From contig NZ_SBLB01000003.1 in assembly GCF_004138325.1 (NCBI RefSeq), forward strand, positions 186,001 to 250,000: a stretch of 64,000 nucleotides of DNA. The letters are read 5' to 3'. The notes beneath the pieces were generated by a model. The model ran no database searches and was not told the DNA's origin. It saw nothing but the letters and a program-made list of their open reading frames with translations. Numbering within the stretch: position 1 is the first letter of the stretch; each line of letters begins with the position of its first letter. A program made the translations under genes and the position numbers. This document shows, piece by piece, positions 34,951-44,349 of the stretch. This DNA is from Spirosoma sordidisoli (GTDB lineage: Bacteria; Bacteroidota; Bacteroidia; Cytophagales; Spirosomataceae).

Positions 34951-35865
34951 ATGCAACTCATTACTCCTGCGCCCTGGTCGTCGTATGAACTGATCGACTC
35001 CGGCGATTTTTATAAGCTGGAACGGTTTGGGGACTTCGTGCTGGCCCGGCCCGAACCCCAGGCTATCTGGGATAAGTCGTTGAGTGACGACGAGTGGGAA
35101 CGGCGTGCCCATGCCATTTTCCGGCGTGACCGGCAATCTCCCGAACGGGGCGACTGGCAAACTACGCCCGATATGCGCGACCCCTGGTTCGTAACGTTTC
35201 AGCAGAGTGGCCTCAACCTTAAGTTTAAGCTGGCCCTGACAACGTTTAAACACGTGGGTCTTTTCCCCGAACAGGCAGATAACTGGGCGTATCTCCACCG
35301 GGCCATTCAAAGCATGGATACAGAGCGGCCCAAGGTGCTGAACCTGTTTGCGTACACCGGCGGGGCTTCGCTGGCGGCCCGGCAGGCCGGCGCCGACGTG
35401 ACCCACGTAGATGCGGTTAAGCCTATTATCAGCTGGGCGAGGGAAAATATGGACCATAGCGAACTCGATAATATCCGGTGGGTGGTCGATGATGCGGTAA
35501 AGTTTGTTCGTCGGGAAGGGCGCCGGGGAAATCGGTACAACGGCATCATCCTGGATCCGCCGGCCTACGGGCGCGGCCCCGATGGGGAGAAATGGGTGCT
35601 GGAAGAACACCTTAACGACCTGCTCAAAGCCTGTGCCGACCTGCTCGACCGGGATAATTTTTTCTTCATTATTAACCTGTACTCGCTGGGGTTCTCCTCG
35701 CTGATTCTCGACAACCTGATGCGGCAAACGTTTGGGGAGGTACCCAATGCAGAATGGGGGGAGCTATTCATGGATGATACGTACCAAAAACGGCTGCCAC
35801 TGGGCGTATTCTACCGATTTGCGTCCGTACCTTTGTCGGCAGGCGTTACCGCCGGGCTTGACTGA
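34951..35865 (+). CDS. Class I SAM-dependent (rRNA-type) methyltransferase
   Basis: A 304-residue methyltransferase of the RlmI/RlmK-like group. SAM-binding motif I is VLNLFAYTGGASLAA (about residues 130-144), followed by VTHVDAVKPIISWARENM. The catalytic-type motif IV is ILDPPAYGRGP. The N-terminal part (YELIDSGDFYKLERFGDFVLARPEPQA) resembles the PUA-adjacent region of RlmI. Likely target is a 23S rRNA base, but the exact position cannot be read. It lies 9 bp before a TPR lipoprotein gene, so they are probably co-transcribed. Confidence 0.82.
   Translation: MQLITPAPWSSYELIDSGDFYKLERFGDFVLARPEPQAIWDKSLSDDEWERRAHAIFRRDRQSPERGDWQTTPDMRDPWFVTFQQSGLNLKFKLALTTFKHVGLFPEQADNWAYLHRAIQSMDTERPKVLNLFAYTGGASLAARQAGADVTHVDAVKPIISWARENMDHSELDNIRWVVDDAVKFVRREGRRGNRYNGIILDPPAYGRGPDGEKWVLEEHLNDLLKACADLLDRDNFFFIINLYSLGFSSLILDNLMRQTFGEVPNAEWGELFMDDTYQKRLPLGVFYRFASVPLSAGVTAGLD
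35828..35835 (+). promoter_or_regulatory. Possible internal -7 box (TAccTTTG)
   Basis: Exact TAnnTTTG within the methyltransferase 3' end, 40 bp before the GTG of the TPR lipoprotein. It could be chance inside coding DNA. Confidence 0.3.
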
Positions 35866-35874
35866 GCCATTCCG

Positions 35875-37176
35875 GTGAAAAAACAAAGCATCATATCCCC
35901 GCAACAACAACCAATCAACTGGCTGCTAATCCGGCTGGGCGCAGGGCGTTTGTGGGGTAACGGCTGGGCCAGTACAAGTCTGGCCGTTCTGCTCGTCGGT
36001 ATCATGTTGGGCGGCTGTGGCAGCGACAACCGGCAAGCGGCCCGTATTCCTGATTTTCCCAAGCCTGACGATAGCAGCCGGGTAGAGGGGGCGCTGCGGG
36101 CACTGACGCGGGCCATCAATGCCTCATCACCAGCCTCGGCCTACGCCAAGCGGGCGGTGGTCCTGCTGGCACTCGGCCGGGTGAACGATGCGCTGGCCGA
36201 TATCAATGAAGCCATCGAGCGGAACAACAATGCGGGCGTTTACTACCTGACCCGGGCTAAGGTGCTGCGGGAACTGCAAAAGCCGGCCAACGCACTGGAC
36301 GATGCGCAGCGGGCTGAAATTCTGGGGGTCAACACACCAGAGCTGTACACGCTGCAGGGGGATTTACTCCAGCAGCAGAGTCAGTACGATAAAGCCCGGC
36401 TCTACATCGCCAAAGCCCTGCAGATGGCTCCCTACGATGGCGAAGCGTATTTCTTCAACGGCCTGATGGCGGCCAAGCAGGGCGACACGGCGCAGGCCCT
36501 GGCGTTGTATCAGCAATCGCTACGTCTGAAACCCCGGTACCTGGAAACCTATAATCAGCTGGCGTCCATCTACCGGACGCTCGGCAATCTGGACGCTGCG
36601 CTGACCTATAGCGGACAGGCAATCCGGTACTTCCCCAACAACGCCCGCCTTCAATACGGGCGGGGCCTCATCTACCACACGGCCAACCGACCCGATAGCG
36701 CGCTGGCCTGCTATTTGCAGACCATCAGGTTGCAGCCTGCCTATTATCAGGCTTATTTTCAGGTGGGTCTCATCAATCAGAAGTATCGGAATCATTACGC
36801 GGCCCTGGCCAACTACCAGAAAGTTCAGCAGCTGAGGCCGCAGTTTCCGCGCATCGACACCTACATCGGGTACTGTCACGAGCAGATGGGGCAATATGAA
36901 CAGGCGGTTGCGGCTTATACCAAGGCGACCCGGCAAAATCCGGCAGACCGGCAGGCTGCAGCCGGGTTGTGGCGGTCGCAGCGACGCCAGTATGCCGGAT
37001 CGTACAACCCGCTATTTTTGCCGAATTCACCAACCGAGCCGGTAACCGTAGAACAGAAGCGCACGGAACTGGATACCAGCCGGGTCCGGATCTCGACGAT
37101 CCAGCCGAAAGCCAGGGTATCAGTCAGTGAAAGCGACTCGCTCCGGCGGGCCGTCAAGCCCATTGGGCAGAATTAA
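35875..37176 (+). CDS. TPR-repeat lipoprotein
   Basis: A 433-residue protein starting with GTG. A long N-region precedes a hydrophobic helix ending in the lipobox MLGGC (about residue 48), so it is probably a lipoprotein. About nine TPR repeats fill residues 80-380, for example ALYQQSLRLKPRYLETYNQLASIYRTLGN and YFPNNARLQYGRGLIYH. A low-complexity tail follows. TPR scaffolds mediate protein interactions; the partner is unknown. An exact TAccTTTG box occurs at 35828-35835 inside the end of the upstream gene and could give extra transcription. Confidence 0.82.
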   Translation: MKKQSIISPQQQPINWLLIRLGAGRLWGNGWASTSLAVLLVGIMLGGCGSDNRQAARIPDFPKPDDSSRVEGALRALTRAINASSPASAYAKRAVVLLALGRVNDALADINEAIERNNNAGVYYLTRAKVLRELQKPANALDDAQRAEILGVNTPELYTLQGDLLQQQSQYDKARLYIAKALQMAPYDGEAYFFNGLMAAKQGDTAQALALYQQSLRLKPRYLETYNQLASIYRTLGNLDAALTYSGQAIRYFPNNARLQYGRGLIYHTANRPDSALACYLQTIRLQPAYYQAYFQVGLINQKYRNHYAALANYQKVQQLRPQFPRIDTYIGYCHEQMGQYEQAVAAYTKATRQNPADRQAAAGLWRSQRRQYAGSYNPLFLPNSPTEPVTVEQKRTELDTSRVRISTIQPKARVSVSESDSLRRAVKPIGQN

Positions 37177-37286
37177 TACATGCTGTTTGGGCCACGCGGC
37201 TGTGCTGACTCTATCGTGAGCAGCAGATCTGCTGACGGGGTGACGGACAAACTTAGCATAGAATACGTTACATGAATAAAGTAAGT

Positions 37287-37308
37287 AGCCTACAGTTGTA
37301 GGTAGGCT
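37287..37308 (+). promoter_or_regulatory. Small hairpin in the thrS leader
   Basis: AGCCTAC (37287-37293) pairs with GTAGGCT (37302-37308), and an alternative shorter pairing CCTAC/GTAGG shares the same left arm. It lies 31 bp before the thrS ATG and might be an autoregulatory site as in E. coli thrS, although the sequence is unrelated. Confidence 0.3.
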
Positions 37309-37339
37309 GCGGGTACCATCTATAAACCAATTCAATCCA

Positions 37340-39283
37340 ATGATTGCGCAGGACGAACAAATCCGCGTGACGCTGCCCGATGGGAGCGTACGGCAATACC
37401 CGAAAGGCTCGACCGGGCTGGATATTGCCACCCAGATCAGCGAAGGGCTGGCCCGCAATGTGCTGGCTGCCAAAGTAAACGGTAAGGTACAGGACGCGAC
37501 CCAGCCTATCAACGAAGATGCCAGCGTGCAGCTGCTGACCTGGAACGATGCCGAAGGAAAAGCCACCTTCTGGCACTCATCGGCCCACCTGCTGGCCGAA
37601 GCCCTGGAAAGCCTGTACCCCGGCGTGAAATTCGGGATCGGCCCGGCGGTAGAAACCGGCTTCTATTACGACGTTGACCTCAACGGACAGCCCTTCTCGC
37701 AGGAGGACTTCAAAAAAGTTGAGGACAAGATGCTGGAACTAGCCCGCCAGAAGCAGGATTACATCCGCAAGCCGATGAGCAAGGCCGATGCCATTGCCTA
37801 CTTTGAAGAAAAAGGAGATCCCTACAAGCTCGACCTGCTCGAAGGACTCGACGACGGTACGATCACGTTCTATACACAGGGTCAGTTTACGGACCTCTGC
37901 CGGGGGCCGCATATTCCGAACACCGGGTTCGTCAAGGCCGCCAAGCTGATGAATGTGGCTGGCGCTTACTGGCGCGGCAACGAGAAAAATAAGCAGCTGA
38001 CCCGTATTTACGCCGTTACCTATCCCAAGCAGAAAGAACTCGACGAGTATCTGCATCTGCTGGAGGAAGCTAAAAAACGGGACCACCGTAAGCTGGGCAA
38101 AGAGCTTGACCTGTTCGCGTTTTCGGAGCGGGTAGGGGCTGGCTTACCCCTGTGGCTGCCCAAGGGTACGATGCTGCGTGAGCGGCTCGAAAATTTCCTG
38201 CGCAAAGCCCAGATCCGCGCTGGTTACCAGCAGGTGGTTACGCCCCATATCGGCAGCAAGCAACTGTACGTGACCTCGGGCCACTGGGATAAGTACGGGG
38301 AAGATTCATTTCAGCCCATCAAGACGCCCGATCCGAATGAGGAGTTCCTGCTGAAGCCCATGAACTGCCCGCACCACTGCGAAATCTATAAAACCCGTCC
38401 GCGTTCTTACCGTGACCTGCCCCTGCGGCTGGCCGAGTTCGGTACGGTTTATCGTTACGAACAGTCGGGTGAGTTGCACGGGTTGACCCGCGTACGGGGC
38501 TTCACCCAAGATGATGCGCATATTTTCTGTCGCCCCGATCAGGTGAAAGACGAGTTTATGAAAGTAATTGACCTGGTTCTGTACGTGTTCAAGTCGCTTG
38601 GCTTCTCCGACTACAGCGCCCAGGTTTCGTTGCGCGATCCGGAGAACAAGGCCAAATACATCGGTTCGGATGACCTCTGGGAGCGGGCCGAATCGGCCAT
38701 TATCGAGGCCGCAGCCGAGAAAGGACTGCGGACCGTTACCGAGTTGGGGGAAGCCGCTTTCTACGGTCCTAAACTTGATTTTATGGTTCGCGACGCCCTG
38801 GGCCGGCGGTGGCAGCTGGGTACCATTCAGGTCGATTACAACCTGCCGAATCGGTTTGAGCTCGAATACATCGGTGCCGATAACCAGAAACACCGGCCCG
38901 TTATGATTCACCGGGCGCCGTTCGGATCGATGGAGCGGTTCATTGCCATCCTGATCGAGAACACAGGCGGTAACTTTCCGCTCTGGCTTTCGCCCGATCA
39001 GATCGCCATTCTGCCGATATCCGAGAAGTACGAAGATTACGCCAACGACCTGTATTTCACCCTCCAGGAACACGACATCCGGGGCTTCGTAGATCTGCGC
39101 GATGAAAAGATTGGCCGTAAAATCCGCGATGCAGAAGTGAACAAGGTGCCGTTTATGCTCGTTGTAGGCGAGAAGGAAGCTGCCGAAGGAAAAGTATCGG
39201 TCCGGCGGAAAGGCCAGGGCGATCTGGGAAGCATGAGCATAGCCGAGTTTGTAGAAACCTTCCAGCAGGAAGTGAAGGTCTAA
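37340..39283 (+). CDS. thrS: Threonyl-tRNA synthetase ThrS
   Basis: A 647-residue class II aminoacyl-tRNA synthetase. Domains in order: TGS (about 4-63), editing domain (about 65-225, with [11 protein letters not shown] and the second metal-site region [13 protein letters not shown]), class II catalytic core (about 240-535) with the zinc-ligand segment [10 protein letters not shown], motif 2 [31 protein letters not shown], motif 3 [11 protein letters not shown], and an anticodon-binding domain to the end. Length is normal. It is followed by infC, rpmI and rplT, the classic translation cluster. Confidence 0.97.
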   Translation: MIAQDEQIRVTLPDGSVRQYPKGSTGLDIATQISEGLARNVLAAKVNGKVQDATQPINEDASVQLLTWNDAEGKATFWHSSAHLLAEALESLYPGVKFGIGPAVETGFYYDVDLNGQPFSQEDFKKVEDKMLELARQKQDYIRKPMSKADAIAYFEEKGDPYKLDLLEGLDDGTITFYTQGQFTDLCRGPHIPNTGFVKAAKLMNVAGAYWRGNEKNKQLTRIYAVTYPKQKELDEYLHLLEEAKKRDHRKLGKELDLFAFSERVGAGLPLWLPKGTMLRERLENFLRKAQIRAGYQQVVTPHIGSKQLYVTSGHWDKYGEDSFQPIKTPDPNEEFLLKPMNCPHHCEIYKTRPRSYRDLPLRLAEFGTVYRYEQSGELHGLTRVRGFTQDDAHIFCRPDQVKDEFMKVIDLVLYVFKSLGFSDYSAQVSLRDPENKAKYIGSDDLWERAESAIIEAAAEKGLRTVTELGEAAFYGPKLDFMVRDALGRRWQLGTIQVDYNLPNRFELEYIGADNQKHRPVMIHRAPFGSMERFIAILIENTGGNFPLWLSPDQIAILPISEKYEDYANDLYFTLQEHDIRGFVDLRDEKIGRKIRDAEVNKVPFMLVVGEKEAAEGKVSVRRKGQGDLGSMSIAEFVETFQQEVKV

Positions 39284-39291
39284 ATACACAG

Positions 39292-39346
39292 ACCGGGTAT
39301 GATGGCTGACAGGATGGTTACCTTTCTGTTAGTTATCATACCCGGT
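39292..39346 (+). promoter_or_regulatory. Long hairpin between thrS and infC
   Basis: ACCGGGTATGAT (39292-39303) pairs perfectly with ATCATACCCGGT (39335-39346). Inside it a second arm pair (CTGACAG with CTGTTAG, one G-T) extends the stem. No T-run follows. It may be a weak terminator or a leader structure controlling infC. Confidence 0.5.
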
Positions 39347-39480
39347 AGTATAAAAACTATTTACCTGGCTTCGGTAAGCGAAGTAAACTTGCGTAGCACC
39401 CGTATTTTCAATACTTTCCCGAACTTTTTGGTAGCGCGTACGTTATCCAAGCGATTTCAAAGTCACACTAAACACAATAT

Positions 39481-40038
39481 ATGGCATTACCCCAACGCAG
39501 ACCACCCCGTCGCGTGGTTGAAGAACCCTACAAAGTCAATGAGCGCATACTGGCCCGCGAAGTGCGGGTGGTCGGTGAAAATGTAGAGCAGGGAATCTAC
39601 GATATTAATAAGGCGCAGGCGATGGCCAAAGCCCAGAACCTCGATCTGGTCGAGGTATCTCCCAACGCTGTTCCGCCCGTTTGCCGTATTGTCGACTACT
39701 CCAAGTTCAAATACGAGCAAAAGAAAAAACAGAAGGAAATCAAGGCGAATGCTACCAAGGTCGTGATCAAAGAGATACGGTTCGGCCCGAATACAGACGA
39801 CCACGATTTTGAATTTAAACTCAAACACGCCATCAACTTCCTGAAAGAAGGCGCCAAAGTGAAAGCCTATGTGCAGTTTGTAGGCCGGGCCATTGTATTC
39901 AAGGACCGCGGTTTTCAGCTGCTGGAGCGTTTCTCGAAAGGACTGGAGGAGTACGGTAAGGTAGAAGCCGAGCCCAAGCTCGAAGGAAAACGCATGAGCA
40001 TGTTCCTGGCTCCCAAAACGGTAGTTCCGAAGAAATAA
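39481..40038 (+). CDS. infC: Translation initiation factor IF-3
   Basis: A 185-residue IF-3. The N-domain has [62 protein letters not shown], and the lysine-rich linker [10 protein letters not shown] leads to the C-domain ([21 protein letters not shown], ending MSMFLAPK). It starts with ATG, not the rare ATT known from E. coli, so AUU-based autoregulation is not expected. A leader of nearly 200 bp with a long hairpin precedes it. Confidence 0.96.
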   Translation: MALPQRRPPRRVVEEPYKVNERILAREVRVVGENVEQGIYDINKAQAMAKAQNLDLVEVSPNAVPPVCRIVDYSKFKYEQKKKQKEIKANATKVVIKEIRFGPNTDDHDFEFKLKHAINFLKEGAKVKAYVQFVGRAIVFKDRGFQLLERFSKGLEEYGKVEAEPKLEGKRMSMFLAPKTVVPKK

Positions 40039-40131
40039 ACGGATTCAGTTTTCAGAACAGACCCCCACCTGGTACGCTGTCAATACGGCTTTGCGAGTGG
40101 AAGGTATAGACTGGAAACTGAATTTTTTTTG

Positions 40132-40139
40132 TACCTTTG
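40132..40139 (+). promoter_or_regulatory. Bacteroidota -7 box (TAccTTTG) for rpmI-rplT
   Basis: Exact TAnnTTTG, preceded by an eight-T run, 43 bp before the rpmI ATG. It indicates that rpmI-rplT can be transcribed separately from infC. Confidence 0.6.
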
Positions 40140-40182
40140 CGGCCTGTTTACTTATTTTTTCTCTACTAAGCGGTTTACGACA

Positions 40183-40377
40183 ATGCCAAAAGTAAAAACC
40201 AACTCAGGTGCCAAGAAGCGGTTCAAGCTGACCGGTACCGGGAAAATCAAGCGGAAGCACGCCTTCCACAGTCACATTCTGACGAAAAAAACCACCAAGC
40301 AAAAGCGTAATCTGGTACATGATACGCTGGTGTTCCCCGCCGACGAGCGTCGCATCAAAGCGTTGCTGAACGTCTAA
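40183..40377 (+). CDS. rpmI: 50S ribosomal protein L35
   Basis: A 64-residue ribosomal protein of the large subunit. Family pattern: [24 protein letters not shown] at the start, [17 protein letters not shown] in the middle, and ALLNV at the end. The ATG at 40183 is the standard start; an upstream in-frame TTG overlaps the promoter box and is rejected. rplT follows after 117 bp. Confidence 0.97.
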   Translation: MPKVKTNSGAKKRFKLTGTGKIKRKHAFHSHILTKKTTKQKRNLVHDTLVFPADERRIKALLNV

Positions 40378-40385
40378 GGACAAAA

Positions 40386-40403
40386 AGGATGCAGGTGCAT
40401 CCT
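40386..40403 (+). promoter_or_regulatory. Hairpin in the rpmI-rplT spacer
   Basis: AGGATGCA pairs with TGCATCCT around two G. The rest of the 117-bp spacer has GTTTCAC twice in a row (40406-40419). It could be part of an L20 autocontrol site, but this is only position-based. Confidence 0.3.
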
Positions 40404-40494
40404 GGTTTCACGTTTCACCCGATGCCCGGCTTATAAAGTGAAGGCGTATTGATCGATACAGTACTTCCGCCGGTCGTCAAAAAACAAAAAAATT

Positions 40495-40839
40495 ATGCCA
40501 CGTTCCGTCAATCACGTTGCCTCACGGGCGCGTCGGAAAAAAGTAATGAAGCTGGCCAAAGGCTATTTTGGTCGGCGTAAAAATGTTTGGACGGTAGCTA
40601 AAAACGCCGTTGAAAAAGGATTAGGGTATGCCTACCGCGACCGTCGTGCCAAGAAGCGCGATTTCCGTAGCCTGTGGATTCAGCGGATCAACGCTGGCGC
40701 CCGCATCAACGGGATGTCGTACTCAGCCCTGATGGGTGCCCTCAATAAATCAGGCATCGAACTCAACCGGAAGGTACTGGCCGATCTGGCTATGAACCAC
40801 CCCGAAGCGTTCGCTGCTGTTGTAGAGCAAGTAAAGTAA
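40495..40839 (+). CDS. rplT: 50S ribosomal protein L20
   Basis: A 114-residue ribosomal protein needed early in 50S assembly; in other bacteria it also represses its own operon. Features: [35 protein letters not shown] at the start, [26 protein letters not shown] in the middle, and a C-terminal globular part ending FAAVVEQVK. Followed by a strong terminator. Confidence 0.97.
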   Translation: MPRSVNHVASRARRKKVMKLAKGYFGRRKNVWTVAKNAVEKGLGYAYRDRRAKKRDFRSLWIQRINAGARINGMSYSALMGALNKSGIELNRKVLADLAMNHPEAFAAVVEQVK

Positions 40840-40855
40840 ACAGACCTGAAGAAAA

Positions 40856-40890
40856 CGAAACCCCGGTGATGAGCCGGGGTTTCGTCGTTT
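40856..40890 (+). terminator. Terminator after rplT
   Basis: CGAAACCCCGG (40856-40866) pairs with CCGGGGTTTCG (40874-40884), followed by TCGTTT. Confidence 0.82.
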
Positions 40891-40950
40891 ATAGCCTGTC
40901 GGTTCGGTGCGCTTTCATGACCGGTTGCAGGCTTAAACTGCCTGTAAACT

Positions 40951-41391
40951 CTAGGTCTGAACGATTTTGGTATGGATGCCGGTACGCTGGCCTGAGGGCT
41001 CCCGGCCCAGGAAATAAACGTCCATTTCCATCTCACCTACGTAAAAAACCTGACAGACCGTTAGCTCACGTTCCAGAAACTGACGCAGCTGCTGAAAGCG
41101 GGCCGTCCGGGCTTTTTCGTCATCGGTATACCAGTCCTGCTCCGTAACTACGGGAGCCCAGAAGTCGGCTGCCGGCCGCTCCTCAACATAAACGGCTGGC
41201 GGCAGCATTTGCCAGTCTTTGATCTGGCTGACCGTTAAGGGCGTTTCCTGCTTCAGGTAGCAGGAAACCGGCTCGATAGGCTCATCGGATTCGCTGGGGT
41301 AAAACAAGTCAGTGATCAGTGGGGGCAGCGCCTGCTCTACGGTTGTTTTATCGGCAGATGCGTCGTTACGTTCGGGGGTGTTGTTCGTCAT
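40951..41391 (-). CDS. Nuclease A inhibitor (NuiA)-like protein
   Basis: A 146-residue cytosolic protein matching the NuiA family (inhibitors of the sugar-nonspecific nuclease NucA of Anabaena). Visible family segments: FYPSESDEPIEP, LTVSQIKDW, VVTEQDWYTDDEKARTARFQQL, and the C-terminal FYVGEMEMDVYFLG followed by TGIHTKIVQT. No cognate DNA/RNA non-specific endonuclease is encoded in the window, so it may protect against a nuclease encoded elsewhere or have been repurposed. An exact -7 box lies upstream at 41427-41434. Confidence 0.82.
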   Translation of the reverse strand: MTNNTPERNDASADKTTVEQALPPLITDLFYPSESDEPIEPVSCYLKQETPLTVSQIKDWQMLPPAVYVEERPAADFWAPVVTEQDWYTDDEKARTARFQQLRQFLERELTVCQVFYVGEMEMDVYFLGREPSGQRTGIHTKIVQT

Positions 41392-41426
41392 AGATGGGCT
41401 TTTGGTACTTTAGCAGAACCATCGGG

Positions 41427-41434
41427 CAAAAGTA
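41427..41434 (-). promoter_or_regulatory. Bacteroidota -7 box (TActTTTG) for the NuiA-like gene
   Basis: Exact TAnnTTTG on the minus strand, 36 bp upstream of the ATG at 41391. Confidence 0.55.
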
Positions 41435-41532
41435 TAACACGTTGACGAAGTAAGGTAGCCGGTGTTTCGGATCAGGCCGATAAAAAACTGTTCGGCTCCT
41501 TTTGAGTTCAACCCAATAAACACTTTACAGAC

Positions 41533-42075
41533 ATGTTTGAAACCCTTATGAATCTGGTTCAGCAGCAATCTGGCCAGGCAGTCGTGAATAACCCGGCTAT
41601 CCCCAACGAACAGAATGATTCCGTGATGCAGACGGTAGCCAGCAGTATCCTGAGCGGTCTGGGCCAGCAGGCCCAGGGCGGTGGTCTGGGCAACTTGCTC
41701 GGGATGGTCGTGAATGGGGGTGGTAACGTGCAGGAGAATCCGGTAACGGGTGGCGTTCAACAACATGTTGAACAGAATCTGATGCAGAAGCTGGGCATTT
41801 CGCCCCAGGTGGCGATGTCGGTAGCTTCGGCCGTTGTGCCTATGGTGCTGGGTAAGCTGATGAATAAAGCCGCCGATCCCAACGATAGTAGCGTGGATGG
41901 CAACAGCATCCTGGGTGCTGCCACCGGAAAACAGGGAGTCGACTGGATGGGCATGGCCGGTTCAGCCATGGCCGATGGCAAACTGGATATGAACGATCTG
42001 CTGCGCGTTGCAGGCCAGCAGGGCGGTGGCGGTGGCCTTGGCGGTATGCTGGGCGGCCTATTTGGCGGACGATAA
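41533..42075 (+). CDS. DUF937-like Gly/Gln-rich protein
   Basis: A 180-residue protein of the DUF937 type, function unknown. The N-terminus MFETLMNLVQQQSGQAVVNNPAIP is typical, followed by alternating helices with many Gly, Gln, Met and Val (SSILSGLGQQAQGG, MSVASAVVPMVLGKLMNKA). The tail is a Gly-rich low-complexity run (GGLGGMLGGLFGGR). No signal peptide. Followed by a terminator-like hairpin. Confidence 0.72.
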   Translation: MFETLMNLVQQQSGQAVVNNPAIPNEQNDSVMQTVASSILSGLGQQAQGGGLGNLLGMVVNGGGNVQENPVTGGVQQHVEQNLMQKLGISPQVAMSVASAVVPMVLGKLMNKAADPNDSSVDGNSILGAATGKQGVDWMGMAGSAMADGKLDMNDLLRVAGQQGGGGGLGGMLGGLFGGR

Positions 42076-42095
42076 AAAGACTAAACCAGTTTGGG

Positions 42096-42137
42096 GGGCT
42101 CAGATCGTATTCATTCGGTCTGAGCCCTTGTTGTTTA
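42096..42137 (+). terminator. Terminator after the DUF937-like gene
   Basis: GGGCTCAGA (42096-42104) pairs with TCTGAGCCC (42119-42127), followed by TTGTTGTTT. Confidence 0.7.
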
Positions 42138-42217
42138 TACGGGGAAGCCAATTCATTCCTGACAGGAAATGAGGCATACAGTGGCACAGACCCGCCATTC
42201 TGGCCCACAAACTCGGC

Positions 42218-42242
42218 ATTTGCTGTCAATCTGACAGCAAAT
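42218..42242. promoter_or_regulatory. 25-bp perfect inverted repeat upstream of dnaK
   Basis: ATTTGCTGTCA, then ATC, then TGACAGCAAAT: two 11-bp arms with a 3-nt centre, about 100 bp before the dnaK ATG. It is not the CIRCE element bound by HrcA. The half-site CTGTCAGCA recurs at about 42290. A good operator candidate. Confidence 0.5.
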
Positions 42243-42342
42243 CAAACAAATTTCCCGGCTGGCATTTCTATTGATAGTATGAGTTCGTCTGTCAGCATTC
42301 AATTGCAGCAAGAAAGAAACTAAACCAAATAGAATTGGTATC

Positions 42343-44271
42343 ATGGGAAAAATTATTGGTATTGACTTAGGCACCACAAACTCGTGCGTGGCCGTGATGG
42401 AAGGCAACGAGCCGGTCGTGATCCCGAACAGCGAAGGAGCCCGTACTACGCCCTCGGTGGTCGCGTTTATGGACAACGGCAACGGCGAACGGAAGGTCGG
42501 CGCTCCGGCCAAACGCCAGGCCATCACCAACCCGACAAATACGATCTCATCCATCAAGCGTTTCATGGGCAAACGCTATGGCGAAGTATCGAATGAAATA
42601 AAAAACGTTGCGTATGACGTAGAGAACGGCCCCAACTCGACCCCCCGCGTTCGGATTGGCGACCGTCAATATACACCCCAGGAAATCTCGGCCCTGATCC
42701 TTCAGAAAATGAAGCAGACCGCCGAAGATTATCTGGGCCAGACCGTGACCGAAGCCGTCATTACCGTACCGGCGTACTTTAACGATGCCGAACGGCAGGC
42801 TACCAAAGAAGCGGGTCAGATTGCCGGTCTCGATGTAAAACGCATTATTAACGAGCCTACCGCAGCCGCGCTGGCGTATGGACTCGACAAGACTGATAAA
42901 GATCAGAAAATCGCCGTCTTTGACCTGGGTGGTGGTACGTTCGATATCTCGATCCTGGAACTGGGCGATGGCGTGTTCGAAGTAAAATCGACCGACGGGG
43001 ATACGCACCTCGGGGGTGATGACTTTGACCAGGTAATCATCGACTGGCTCGCCGACGAGTTCAAGAAAGACGAAGCCATCGATCTGCGTCAGGACCCCAT
43101 GGCCCTGCAACGCCTGAAAGAAGCCGCCGAGAAAGCTAAAATTGAGCTGTCGAGCTCTACGTCGACGGAGATCAACCTGCCGTACATCATGCCGGTGAAT
43201 GGTATTCCCAAACACCTGGTCCGTACGCTGAGCCGGTCGAAATTCGAGCAGCTGGCCGATTCGCTGATTCAGCGCTCGCTGGAGCCTTGCCGCAAAGCCC
43301 TGAAAAACGCCGGCTTGTCGGCGGGTCAGATCGATGAAGTTATCCTGGTCGGTGGATCAACCCGGATTCCGAAGGTGCAGGACGAAGTAGAAAAGCTCTT
43401 CGGTCGCAAACCGTCGAAAGCCGTTAACCCCGACGAAGCCGTAGCCATTGGGGCTGCTGTACAGGGTGGCGTACTGACCGGTGAAGTGAAAGACGTACTG
43501 CTGCTCGACGTGATCCCGCTCTCGCTGGGGATCGAAACGATGGGTGGTGTGTTTACCAAAATGATCGAGGCCAACACGACCATCCCGACCAAGAAGTCGG
43601 AGGTATATTCGACGGCGTCGGACAACCAGCCCAGCGTGGAAATCAACGTACTGCAGGGCGAGCGTCCCATGGCGCAGCAGAACCGTCAGTTAGGTCGCTT
43701 TATCCTGTCTGACATTCCGCCCGCTCCCCGGGGTGTACCCCAGATTGAAGTGACCTTCGATGTCGACGCCAACGGTATTCTGAACGTAACGGCCAAGGAC
43801 AAAGGAACCGGTAAGGAGCAGAAGATCCGGATTGAAGCATCGAGCGGTTTGACCGACGCTGAAATCAACCGGATGCGCGAAGAAGCCAAAGCCAACGAAG
43901 CGGCCGATAAAGCCGAACGGGAAAAAATCGAGAAAGTCAACGCGGCCGACTCGATGATCTTCCAGACCGAGAAGCAGCTCAAGGATTACGGCGATAAGCT
44001 CTCGGCCGGCAACAAAACTGCCATTGAAGAGGCACTGGCCGGTCTGCGTACCGCACACGGTTCGCGCGACGCAGCCGCTATCGATTCGGCCCTTGAAACG
44101 CTGAACAACGCTTGGGCTGCCGCTTCGCAGGAGCTTTACAACGCTACCAACGGGCAGGGTGCTCCGACAGATGGGGCCGGTTTTGACGGCGGAAACGCCA
44201 ACCCCGGCGCTGGTCAGGGTCAGCCAACCGATGGTAACGTCTCGGACGTACCGTATGAAGAAGTGAAATAA
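42343..44271 (+). CDS. dnaK: Chaperone DnaK (Hsp70)
   Basis: A 642-residue Hsp70. Nucleotide-binding domain: [15 protein letters not shown] at the start, [51 protein letters not shown], and [11 protein letters not shown]. The linker is [18 protein letters not shown]. The substrate-binding domain and helical lid follow, and the C-terminal tail is Gly/Asn-rich ending in [10 protein letters not shown]. Normal length. It is not followed by dnaJ, and grpE is not next to it. Regulation may involve the 25-bp palindrome upstream. Confidence 0.98.
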   Translation: MGKIIGIDLGTTNSCVAVMEGNEPVVIPNSEGARTTPSVVAFMDNGNGERKVGAPAKRQAITNPTNTISSIKRFMGKRYGEVSNEIKNVAYDVENGPNSTPRVRIGDRQYTPQEISALILQKMKQTAEDYLGQTVTEAVITVPAYFNDAERQATKEAGQIAGLDVKRIINEPTAAALAYGLDKTDKDQKIAVFDLGGGTFDISILELGDGVFEVKSTDGDTHLGGDDFDQVIIDWLADEFKKDEAIDLRQDPMALQRLKEAAEKAKIELSSSTSTEINLPYIMPVNGIPKHLVRTLSRSKFEQLADSLIQRSLEPCRKALKNAGLSAGQIDEVILVGGSTRIPKVQDEVEKLFGRKPSKAVNPDEAVAIGAAVQGGVLTGEVKDVLLLDVIPLSLGIETMGGVFTKMIEANTTIPTKKSEVYSTASDNQPSVEINVLQGERPMAQQNRQLGRFILSDIPPAPRGVPQIEVTFDVDANGILNVTAKDKGTGKEQKIRIEASSGLTDAEINRMREEAKANEAADKAEREKIEKVNAADSMIFQTEKQLKDYGDKLSAGNKTAIEEALAGLRTAHGSRDAAAIDSALETLNNAWAAASQELYNATNGQGAPTDGAGFDGGNANPGAGQGQPTDGNVSDVPYEEVK

Positions 44272-44299
44272 AATCCGGAACAAACCGGGTTACTCCTGC

Positions 44300-44333
44300 A
44301 AAAGCCCCCGCCAGCACTGGCGGGGGCTTTTTA
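44300..44333. terminator. Bidirectional terminator between dnaK and the convergent LLM gene
   Basis: AAAGCCCCCGCCA (44301-44313) pairs with TGGCGGGGGCTTT (44318-44330) with a 4-nt loop, then TT on the right and A-run on the left. Confidence 0.9.
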
Positions 44334-44349
44334 GTTATGGTAAAGACAG

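Noticed and set aside
39481..39483. Rare AUU-type start for infC
   Set aside because: A normal ATG precedes the conserved N-domain.
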